A DNA stretch of 64,000 bases, from positions 1 to 64,000 of the forward strand of contig JBBQTB010000025.1 in assembly GCA_038213375.1 (NCBI GenBank), read 5' to 3'. Shown piece after piece: positions 23,301-26,189 of this stretch. A program made the translations under genes and the position numbers. A model generated the notes under the pieces. That model was not told where the DNA came from, made no database searches, and worked only from the letters and a program-made list of their open reading frames with translations. Within the stretch, counting starts at the first letter, position 1. Each line of letters starts with the position of its first letter. Origin of the DNA: JAAUTT01 sp038213375. Its GTDB lineage: Bacteria; Bacteroidota; Bacteroidia; Bacteroidales; JAAUTT01.

Positions 23301-24157
23301 TTGAGGGTTGTATTTCATCCGATAGGGTTATCATAACCTATTACAAACTGCCCACTGCTTCATTCGCTGTAAATCAAACAGTTGGCTGTCCACCATTACA
23401 GGTTAACTTTACTAAAACAACGGTTGAAAAATATCCATTCAAATGGGAATTTGGCGATAAAGACAGTACATCATCTTCTGAAAATCCAATCTTTATTTAC
23501 GCGAAATCTGGCATATATACGGCCAAATTAACTGTTACGGGGCCTGATGGAAAACAAATAACAAAGGACAAGAAAATCACAGTGTATGATCTGCCGGAAG
23601 TTAAATTCGAAACTATCCCTAAAGAAGTTTATATTCCGGAACAGGAACTGAGATGTTTAAACTATACCCAGGGAGGGAAAACATATTTGTGGAAATTTGG
23701 CGATGGGGAAACGGCCTCTGACCTTAATTCATATCATACTTATAAAGACTCCGGTTTATATAATATTAGCCTCATTGTGTGGTCGGAATATCAGTGTGTC
23801 GATTCGTTGGTAATCCCAAATGCAGTGCACGTAATAGTTAAAAGCCGGATTAAATTTCCTTCGGCATTTACGCCAAACCCGAACGGGTCGTCAAATGGCA
23901 GTTATGACAGAAACGACTTTAGCAACAATGTTTTCTATCCGATTGTATACATGGACGGTATCGGGAATTACAAAATGGAAATATATAATCGGTGGGGTGT
24001 TCTTTTATTTGAAAGCAACAATATTGAAATTGGCTGGGACGGATATTACAAGGGTCAGTTATTAATGCAGGATGTATACATCTATAAGGTATCCGGAACT
24101 TATAATGATGGTAAGAGATTCAGCACCATTGGCGATGTTTTATTGATGAAAAGATAA
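5324..24157 (+). CDS. Giant (6277 aa) modular T9SS type B surface protein, SprB-like
   Basis: An exported repeat protein, probably displayed on the cell surface as an adhesin or gliding filament. Residues 1-30 are a signal peptide ending SVFAQ. The order is: one AG..C...W-type module; four modules starting FNLTAS..YC (6152-7213); three AGxDxTIC-type modules; three ITYTYTD-type modules; two long super-repeats A and B plus the start of a third (C); fifteen AGxDQTIC...WSVxSG units (19715-23347); two PKD domains (WEFGDKDS, WKFGDGET); and a CHU_C/type B sorting domain from about residue 6178 (FPSAFTPNPNG...YNRWGVLLFES...GWDGYYKG...YIYKV). Most modules have a Cys pair, suggesting disulfides. WY modules resemble Ig_7, and GATI..GQGTN modules resemble PKD_6. 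The frame stays open for 18.8 kb. The next gene is a PorP/SprF partner. Confidence 0.92.
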   Translation: MIKLSNKLRVLYFLVFVGLICSSWESVFAQYPRTSGSGTLCKGDGITWVPFGGGPSATRPGLWTVVQGSGTFSDPNYHDNNLVISNIGFGTNIYDFWENSLGLIEHKLTIINYQVNAGRDTTLCYTVTSYQLNGSDPTLIGAGFTGKWTISSGTGTFANSNSYNTTVTGMTIGTINKYRWTINGIPSCGTSFDEVNITIPTAPNAFAGNDQTICPGASTILTASAGVGYSYLWSTTQTTQSITVTPAASTNYKLTVTDATKCQAKDDVNVNINNINVYNLTSNATSFCIGGTGVTLSLSGSEIGVNYQLKNGAANDGAAISGTGGVLTWINKTIGTYTIIATNTTSFCSKTMNGSILVTANPTPTIFNLTASSLSYCSYTSGVTLTLSGSENGANFQYQLYKNGTSLGIPLAGTGGALTWNNITTGNYSVTTTNTLTTCSGNMTGTPSITSIVSPAVFNVGGGGSYCELSGGLTVTLDGSEAGMKYQLIKDGLNSGGLVNGTAVALSWGGNLFGTYTIQATNAAATCTRPMNGSAVLTQIALPTVFNLTASAGGYCSGGSGVTLTLSGSQVGIDYVLLKNAAPVSTVSGTGVTLIWLNMTAGTYTAQAKTTGATVCSINITGSPVVTLYPLPAANAGVDKTICQQNSVQLGASGGTAYMWTPSTGLSNASIPNPVANPMSSVLYTVTVTDANGCSASDDVQVTVNVKPVANLSASASAICSGDSSQLSVSGGATYLWNTTSTSSSFWAKPLTTTYYSVIASNAFGCKDTVDFTLNVNSTPTVNAGSDKTICKGASVTINASGADTYIWNTGAIINSITVSPAVSANYSVTGKITATGCQATDNVLVTVNPLPAATFTLNGGVITSFCVSNPLVTLAGNPNAGGTFTSSAAGAISGNFFDPATSGAGPHTITYTYTDAKSCTNSVTTNVSVVALPVVNISGLNATYCSNSPSSTITGTPFQNGSGVFGTWTFSGPAAALTDNGDGTGIFNPAFVIASGNYTITYKVANASGCFNTATKSFTVNIAPNVSFVGLPNSICQSSTPVILTGNMVPSGIFTGLGITDHTDGTATYSASGYIPNNYSVTYTYQDPITLCSSSFSKVISVKLSPATFSITGGGTYCQGNAGLPIGLSNSTNNIAYELFLNGYTTSQTLLGNGAALSFGNKTTQGTYTIVATDPINSCIQTMAGSSALIMDPLPADAQAITGVSQVCPGTSHNYSLPAILNTNTYQWQLPINAYITAGSGTNSITVFFAPNAASGNIVIYGQNACGNGLSSTMAVSVAPLPAVAGAISGSVKVCKGETNVIYSIVALSYASSYNWTIPSGATLVSGQGTPQIIVSYPSSSASGNISVNGVNSCGNGTISSKAITVVPAPQLTVNAPSGQITCAVTPVAVSATSSTAGASFVWTGINGGHIVAGANTPNPSVDAVGDYIITLTEPVNSCTSIDTVTVLPDNAVPQNVNITSTNAGIITCSIAQVTLTAGTSSVFPTGYSWTSAAGGNIVSGVNTASAIVDKGSVYQVKVTNLSNDCFTLKSITITESKAFPNVSVIDPETEKLTCTQSTVTLSSSSVTSGVTYSWSGPGTILNSNTTTPVVDAAGTYTITVTAINGCSTSNTVWVQSDNSVPTININTPSSLNCTNATITLNGSSTTAGAILLWTGPGIGATPANQTQVISLPGNYILTVTHPLTGCNVSQIINITQDLSVPVINFPVVAPAITCNLPTSNLTSTTIPANSILLWTGSGSISNITIANPIVNAPGNYSLRATHPTSGCISNRMINVADGRTVANVNIAAPLVITCSVPSITLKGTTTLTNYTALWTTANGIISGSPANLDVVVTKDGTYTLTITNNTSGCIVSKNVTVTADTAPPDITLIDKNPALLTCTVSKVTLNGASITPGATLMWIGPAGANITDPTAPDPKVDAIGTYTLTITSTNGCTSSDIVTVSENKTSPTVPSILSPQQITCSRTSVQVELSPLMANTDYLWTTSGAGIIINSTDPIAIVNAIGSYTLKVTNRTSGCTNQNSVTVSMDNATSFTAITGGPYTLSCALPSLVLDGSTSTGNNPVWTATLGGHIVSNGSTFKPTIDAVGTYTITTSDATTGCTSSASISVTSAGSLPSLTIDPFPTKLNCSVTNVTLSGKPTEAGTTYTWTASPGNFVSGSTTFNPVVDQPGTYILTVTKTATGCVNNAAIQVEQDISVPALSISLPAKITCTTNQVQLNTSTTASSVSYLWSTSGTGTIRLGDNNVSNPLALSAGIYLITIRDLNNQCSAMGSVSVTEDKTIPDITVNKTPSQLTCINTDVTLSGNSITSGAMYQWSTAGSGTIISPTSKSPRVDAPEIYTLTINNPANGCSVSDNVAVTRDNISPNIWVDTNPVMLNCTVINTKISGNSSTPNVTYAWSGPGNITDPTLKEPNVDAPGTYNLTITSIINGCNSTLPVTVTQNKSVPAAPISSDDYTCYNSVSASLSAAGSNIKWYGDASLLSASKLHDGNIYTPASVTAVGNYFYFATQTDPVSQCESPATMVTYSIKALPAQPAIKDGTICQGTANPALQATGTNINWYNLPGGMLLGSGGLYTPPASVSASGTYNYYATQTDASNCVSATTLVKLTINPIPAKPVMNRISSTICEGSANTIYTASGNSVKWYDNSLLPAPIATGNTFTSTEITPGVYTYYITQTSTQGCTSLYETITFTISSPPQQFNITGGGIYCEDQNGIIAGLDGSELNTTYHLLLGGTLVVGTASGNGNAFDFGFQKTTGNYSVIATGIAGCQTNMNGSVAILSTPLPISAGIINGSVKVCQGITGQVYTVPPIANATSYIWAVPPGATITNGQGTNTIFVDYGAAAVSGVVTVKGSNTCGKGSISTLNITVVLSPQLTLNTSPATINCTITSVTLSASTTTPGAAFSWIPINGGHIFSGANTASPSVDAAGDYTVTVTELINSCTSKATVSVIADVQVPQNVTISASNGGIVTCINPTVSLSAITTSVFPVSFNWTASSGGQIVSGVNTANLVVDKAGVYDVLVTNINTSCTTIRSIIVSEQKILPDVAVIDPASQKLSCSISAVILSGNSVTPGATFNWTGPNILANGNTATPTVGAIGIYLFTVSAPNGCTASKTVQVQADNSVPALTVNSNPAILTCAATNVNLTGSSTTPGVVLQWTGPGIISGANTQTPVVNQPGIYTLTAYHPLSNCTATGQVTVNRDIAVPTITFPVIPVTLTCSTPQITITGSALVSNPLYQWTTGNGIIVSGATTSSAVVSKSGTYLFTVTNIDNGCNANASIVVIANQLSPNAQIAAPGTITCIQPSVTLVGSSTSSPVLVNWTTTNGVIASGATSFSPSVTKGGDYTITVTNTSTGCIGYVSINIPEDKAKPVLSIDKTPAILSCSISITQLNGTAPGSSLLWTGPLGASVTNPTSSTPTINKSGWYYLTATGSNGCKTKDSTDVTGNFLSPQNISILAPGILTCTNPTLQLTGSSGTANALFAWSAVSGGNILSSPVSDIITIDGPGTYKMVVLHPSSLCKDSAMVNVSLDISVPSITFPSLPGTITCSQITSTLNSTITPANSVLLWTGPGAISNATIANPLVNLAGVYTLTATNATTGCKISRTITVPEDKTIPIITIAAPPIITCAQPAVTINSNTSVGNYSALWTTSNGVISGSSNLLDVVVTKAGLYTLTVTDNNNGCSASKNIIVTSNDTIPDITVDKNPAKLTCVVNKVELFGTSLTASAIYAWTGPGNIDGNNTQKPKVDAIGNYILTITSSNGCIANETITVTEDKTKPAIPNILAPGVLTCTNKTVNLEISPVLSNVDYVWSTTGSGIIINGNTSVAIVDAIGTYNIIVTERTSGCINQNTIIVSENKAKPIATIIGGPYAVSCANGSIRLDGSTSIGINPIWTASQGGHIVSGSNTFNASIDAAGMYTLTVTEPSTGCSQSANIPVTTSLDKPTFDFDPYPLTLNCSVSTVTLYGKPLQTGTTFGWTANPGNIVSGSNTFNPIVNQPGTYVLTITDTNTGCSSTAAIEVKQDNDAPLLVIATPSQFTCTTNQVQLNASSTETNVTYNWSTSGTGTIKTGDNNVSNPVILSPGTYTVKITNFINQCSTVQSVAVVADKNLPDIDVDKNPPQLSCSTQQVILSGSSLTAGVTYHWTTSGIGNIFNSVTSNPRVDAIGLYKLAILNPANGCIAEDSVKVNENKVAPNILIVGQPDTLNCAVSSVTIRGNSSTSAVTYLWSGPGNITSPTLKEPNVDAPGTYYLTITSPSNGCKASLPVEVVKNTNKPDALILANAVSCFGTPAPTLSATGNNIKWYSDGTLNPSVLIHSGNTFTPTSATAINSYYYFVTQTDMSSKCEGSATQVTYTVQGLPMAPVNIDNAVCEGLTNPPLQASGTNIKWYDIPGGTLLAANSMYTPPLSVSIPGTYTWFATQTDANGCQSSAKGVSLVIRANPAKPVVDKLAANICQGTSSNPSFLASGTNIKWYASPTLPAPVKTGNSFTSLETLPGIYNYYVTQTSTYGCLSPYETVSFTVKPLPQKFTVNGGGLYCEDLSGLNIGLGGSEATAAYQLMLNGTSIVSSLSGTGAALDFGMQKLAGSYTIIGTGTNSCPAQMTGGVSIVTSLLPLPASSVTGQIAVCQGASSVVYTVTPIPNATSYSWIIPNGATITSGVNSNRITLDYTNTAVSGPIHVNGVNNCGNGIVSVDLQIVIGKLPGAASNIKYALVNNAICLNDSGVVYEVDPIANATDYEWVLPAGASIQWGSNTRQIKIRFEPNAATGSQTIKVRGKNSCGIGLWSAPYAITVNPNPSVYAGIDQNICSATTILQGSAIPSGGTGAWGLISGSTIITNPSQYNSAINSVAQGDNILIWSVTANGCKSIDTVKIINNTVYVDAGQNLPICASEITLKGSPLPAGSSGIWNVASGFASFINASLPNAKASGFGFGDNILYWNVTKNGCKSRDSVIITNYRPTTPDAGSNQSICVNNTVLAGNQPVHGAGVWSVYSGLATITNPVVPGTSITSIGKGKNIMLWTITNQICSQSDTTIITNNAIDTNAGYDQMLCDNRATLDATPPPIGTTSQWSVLLGSASFLDGNAYNTKVSGLIDGVNKLIWSVSKGSCVNTDTVTLICNKPTSANAGPDQFLPNGNALLDGNSPVIGNGKWSIMSGAAVFVNENLYNTVVSGLNPGNNTLRWIITYKNCSTSDDVVLSNGTIEKVDAGQDQTICTNQTQLEAIQPQYGFGVWTVQKGSANFEDNELYNTKVTNLTTGINILRWSVTVSGIEFYDTVTIVNNKPTLSITGPHQILCNDSSALTGNMSIQGTGKWTLEGGSAIIDNVLQNNSKVTKLGNGDNLFRWTITKGMCVSSTILIITNDKTTPANAGLDQTICVDNTSLIPNPAFIGNGEWSVISGSGNFINNQVSNLAPGKNILKWTIRNNNCTSSDNVDIISHKPTSANAGDNTIVCTDSLILAANKANPAQNEIASWSVMNGAGTLVDSSINNTLVKRLAQGVNILRWTINNNGCISYDDVEVNYAFVKSFAGTPVVTCQDHIILNANNPSLGIGEWSLIGGSGTAVFVNSTSPNTEVKNLDKGKNILRWSIRNQSCNSASEVTINNNSPSDAFAGGDQNLCTNTLTLDARPVFIGKGAWSILGGSGAFTDTSMYNTGVRNIGAGSNTYRWTVSNGNCTSSDEVVISNNQPLNTNAGLNQTLCSDSAILLANQPVIGSGVWSIIKGSGVFKDAYSSFTKIQKLASDTNVLRWSVTNKQCIEYRDIKIVNNLPTIASAGADITLCSDQVMLDGNIPKTGNGEWSVISGSGTFANKTLFSALATNLTRGKNIYRWKISKQTCSSHDDVIITNDLPTQPDAGTDIAVCNNNAPLNANKPLIGKGYWSVFSGKATIIDSAKYNTLVVGLGQGSNILKWTIDNNRCSLYDVVEVKNNQTNVYAGPDQTVFEPNSILVGNEPPRGIGTWALDAGTGSISTPNNTESSVSVLSEGVNTFVWSVDIEGCISSDRVIITYYKLPTASFAVNQTVGCPPLQVNFTKTTVEKYPFKWEFGDKDSTSSSENPIFIYAKSGIYTAKLTVTGPDGKQITKDKKITVYDLPEVKFETIPKEVYIPEQELRCLNYTQGGKTYLWKFGDGETASDLNSYHTYKDSGLYNISLIVWSEYQCVDSLVIPNAVHVIVKSRIKFPSAFTPNPNGSSNGSYDRNDFSNNVFYPIVYMDGIGNYKMEIYNRWGVLLFESNNIEIGWDGYYKGQLLMQDVYIYKVSGTYNDGKRFSTIGDVLLMKR
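6152..7213 (+). repeat. Four tandem FNL-type modules inside the giant protein
   Basis: Four consecutive modules of about 85-90 residues begin VYNLTSNATSFC, IFNLTASSLSYC, VFNVGGGGSYC and VFNLTASAGGYC. Each continues with VTLTLSGSE-like and YQL-like strands and ends with a Cys followed by MNGS or similar. They share a fold with the modules that open each super-repeat (ITGGG.YC). The copies are diverged in both protein and DNA, so this is not recent slippage. Confidence 0.75.
8650..13410 (+). repeat. Super-repeat A of the giant protein
   Basis: This copy opens with FSITGGGTYC, passes through two PKD_6-like modules, thirteen 'C...W.GPG...VDA.GTYT.TVT...GC' modules and three WY modules (IKWYGD, INWYNLPGG, VKWYDN). 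It ends where the next GGG module starts. Module order is the same as in copy B, apart from one extra PKD_6-like module here and four fewer C...W modules. Confidence 0.8.
10427..11413 (+). repeat. Four-module block, single copy in super-repeat A
   Basis: Four consecutive modules begin VPVINFP, VANVNIAAP, PPDITLIDKNP and SPTVPSIL, and span 987 bases. The same ordered quartet occurs twice in super-repeat B, which explains the length difference between the two super-repeats. Confidence 0.75.
14933..15919 (+). repeat. Four-module block, first tandem copy in super-repeat B
   Basis: The modules begin VPTITFP, SPNAQIAAP, KPVLSIDKTP and SPQNISILAPG. The block is 987 bases long, the same length as the single copy in super-repeat A, and is followed directly by a second copy. 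Confidence 0.75.
15920..16897 (+). repeat. Four-module block, second tandem copy in super-repeat B
   Basis: The modules begin VPSITFP, IPIITIAAP, IPDITVDKNP and KPAIPNILAPG. The block is 978 bases long. The order matches the preceding block exactly, so the quartet was duplicated as a unit after, or separately from, the super-repeat duplication. Confidence 0.75.
18896..19705 (+). repeat. Partial third super-repeat (C) of the giant protein
   Basis: The pattern restarts with FTVNGGGLYC and continues through the PKD_6-like modules (VCQGASSVVYTV...GATITSG and ICLNDSGVVYEV...GASIQWG). It then stops and gives way to the fifteen-unit array. The C...W and WY modules seen in copies A and B are absent. 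Confidence 0.75.
19715..23347 (+). repeat. Fifteen tandem AG-DQ-C...W units in the giant protein
   Basis: Fifteen units of about 80 residues follow the pattern AGxDQTIC...L.AN.P..G.G.WSVxSGSG.F......NT.V.NL..G.N.LRW.I.N..C.S.D.V.I.NN. Units 5 and 15 lack the first cysteine (QFLP and QTVF). A single related unit also occurs near the N-terminus at about 5666-5930. The array is followed by the PKD domains. Confidence 0.8.
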
Positions 24158-24191
24158 GTAACATATTGAATTATAATTATAAATAGGTCAA

Positions 24192-25175
24192 ATGAAAAAT
24201 ATATTCCTCACAATAAAGTTTTTACTGTTATTGTGTATGGTGCAAGCTCAGGATCCTCAATTTTCGCAATTCTATGCTGCTCCATTGTATTTGGGGCCTT
24301 CTATGGCAGGCACCAATGGCGGCCCAAGAGTTTGCTTAAACTTTCGGGATCAATGGCCAAAATTACAGGGTAAATACATCACATCTTCTTTGTCGTTCGA
24401 TACCTATGTAAGCCAGATAAATAGTGGAGTTGGAATTCTGGTTTTACGTGATAACGCCGGAAATGGAAAATTAACCACTACTCAGGTAGGCGTTAATTAT
24501 TCCTACAGGATTAAAGTTACAAGGGATTTTTTCCTTCAACCCGGATTACAATTTCTTTTTTATCAAAGAGCACTCAATTTCAATAAATTAACATTTGCTG
24601 ATCAGTATTATGCCGATCAGATTTTACCAAGCTCAGTAGAATCTCCACCTGATGACCAAAGTGGCCATATCGACTTTTCAACATCCATCCTTGGTTTTTC
24701 AAAAAATATGTGGTTTGGCGCCTCAGTGGATCATCTTATGAGGTTGAATACAACATTAACAAATGATGTACGATATGTTCCTTTGAAGATATCCGCTTAC
24801 GGTGGCTATAGAATTCACTTAACCAAGTCCCTACTTAGCAGAGATGAGCAATATATGACTCTGGCCTTTCATTACCGAAACCAAGCTTTAATGCAACAGC
24901 TCGATTTTGGTGTGTATTATAATAAGTTACCTTTTATTGTAGGAGTATGGTATCGTGGAATCCCGGTGATTAAAAGTACAAAAACAAAGGATGCCATTAC
25001 CGTATCTGGAGGATTAATGGTCCAAAACTTACTTTTAACATATAGTTACGATTTTACAGTTTCATCGCTTATTACCTCAACAGGGGGAGCCCACGAAATA
25101 GCTTTAGTTTACACTTTTGAACAAACAAAAAAGAGCAGGCGGAAAATGGGCGCTGTTCCATGTCCCAGGTTTTAG
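24192..25175 (+). CDS. PorP/SprF family T9SS outer-membrane protein
   Basis: A 327-residue protein with signal peptide MKNIFLTIKFLLLLCMVQA, then the family start QDPQFSQFYAAPLYLGPSMAGT. Alternating beta-strand-like segments run to the end, as expected for an outer-membrane beta barrel (PorP_SprF). In Flavobacterium the SprF protein is needed for secretion of the type B cargo SprB, and such genes usually sit directly after their cargo gene. Here the gap to the giant gene is 34 bases with no terminator, so the two are almost certainly co-transcribed and this is the dedicated secretion or attachment partner. The type IX core machinery is not in the window. Confidence 0.9.
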   Translation: MKNIFLTIKFLLLLCMVQAQDPQFSQFYAAPLYLGPSMAGTNGGPRVCLNFRDQWPKLQGKYITSSLSFDTYVSQINSGVGILVLRDNAGNGKLTTTQVGVNYSYRIKVTRDFFLQPGLQFLFYQRALNFNKLTFADQYYADQILPSSVESPPDDQSGHIDFSTSILGFSKNMWFGASVDHLMRLNTTLTNDVRYVPLKISAYGGYRIHLTKSLLSRDEQYMTLAFHYRNQALMQQLDFGVYYNKLPFIVGVWYRGIPVIKSTKTKDAITVSGGLMVQNLLLTYSYDFTVSSLITSTGGAHEIALVYTFEQTKKSRRKMGAVPCPRF

Positions 25176-25732
25176 TTATTTGAGACACCTGATGCACAAA
25201 TTTCTACTATAAAAACGTTTTCCATTCAACCTCAATAGTATAACTTCCAACACACTTTCCATTTCAGCATAATTACGAATACTTAAATAATTATAATCCT
25301 CTGGCTTTCTTAATAAACCACCATACCCTAATCTTCGGACAGAAATTATACCAAGTTAAGATTGTTTTGTTCAAATTAGATACTCGGATAAAACGGGAAA
25401 TAACTTTTTGGACCCCTCAAGGCATAGTCGTTAAGCTTATTTTGTAAATTGCAATAAATAAGGGTTATATATCTAATAATCTAAAATCATTCATGAAATA
25501 AAATTCATGTAAATAATAAGGGGGCAATTTGTTTCTCCCTTTCCACGTAGTTTGCTAATACCTAGTGGACGAAGCTGTTCGGTGTTGATTTTCAACGGTG
25601 GACTTTCTGTTGTAGCGTTCGCTATTTTATCGTTTCCCAATTGGTTCCGAACCTGACAACCATACGACATAGCTTCTTTTGTTCAAATATAAAAATTAAT
25701 AGGCTGGTAGCAATGTTACAAAATAGCAAATG

Positions 25733-25939
25733 CTAAAAGGCATAGTTCGGCAACACAAACGCTTTGCCGAACAGCGCTTCGAATATAAGTGGCTGCGAAT
25801 TGATCTCTGCGGATATAATAAAATAACCAGAGAATTGAAGAACTTTCGAGAAATAAAGATCAAAGAGCCTGGTAAACGCCTCGGAATCATCGATGGCAAT
25901 TCTGGATAACAATTGTTTGACTATCTCCGAATTCTTCAT
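25733..25939 (-). pseudogene. N-terminal remnant of an ECF-type RNA polymerase sigma factor
   Basis: The first 45 or so residues (KNSEIVKQLLSRIAIDD.EAFTRLFDLYFSKVLQFSGYFI) match the start of region 2 of Bacteroidota sigma-70/ECF factors, where 'D..AF..L....Y..L...A......' is typical. The similarity stops after ISAEI. The remaining residues, across the inverted repeat at 25745-25772, are unrelated, and a stop follows. Regions 2.3 to 4 are missing, so the product cannot act as a sigma factor. The assignment rests on a short match. Confidence 0.5.
25745..25772. repeat. Perfect 9-bp inverted repeat
   Basis: The arms gttcggcaa (25745-25753) and ttgccgaac (25764-25772) flank a 10-base loop. There is no T-tract on either side, so it is unlikely to be an intrinsic terminator. 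It lies at the point where the sigma-factor fragment loses its similarity and may mark an insertion or a cassette boundary. Confidence 0.5.
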
Positions 25940-26189
25940 TTGCTCTCTGATTTACAAAACAATCATAATAAGGTATATGGAGAGATTTTGGGAGTATTAT
26001 TGCTATTGGCAAACTATACCCAAATGGGCGAAGGACTTTTGCATCTTTCAAATTTAGCTCCCCATCACTGTTTGGAGAACTTAGCGAAGCAATCACTCGA
26101 CCGAAGGGAGCAGTCAGTTGGAGGTTAAATCACTAAAGGGATTCATGAATAATTCAGGTTATAAAATGTATCGATAGTTCAAAGTTTTA

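Larger units (their letters stand above)
25176..26189. other. Gene-poor kilobase with a sigma-factor remnant
   Basis: Apart from a short ECF sigma fragment (listed separately), no reading frame here looks real. The segment 25541-25625 holds two loosely similar strings, gtagtttgctaat and gtagcgttcgctatt, flanking two copies of gtggac and a small gttgattttcaac hairpin. A perfect 9-bp inverted repeat lies at 25745-25772. Stock intergenic sequence, which translates to LSSPNSDGELNLK on the minus strand, lies near 26040-26090. The region looks like debris from several insertions or deletions. Confidence 0.55.

Noticed and set aside
5324..24157. The giant frame as an assembly artefact from collapsed or expanded repeats
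   Set aside because: Copies are clearly diverged at both protein and DNA level and the frame never breaks. Mis-assembly would produce near-identical copies or frame loss.
25887..26128. Short frames on both strands (LSSPNSDGELNLK type on the minus strand)
   Set aside because: The sequence looks like stock intergenic DNA that translates in the same way in many Bacteroidota genomes; no domain or start context supports a gene.
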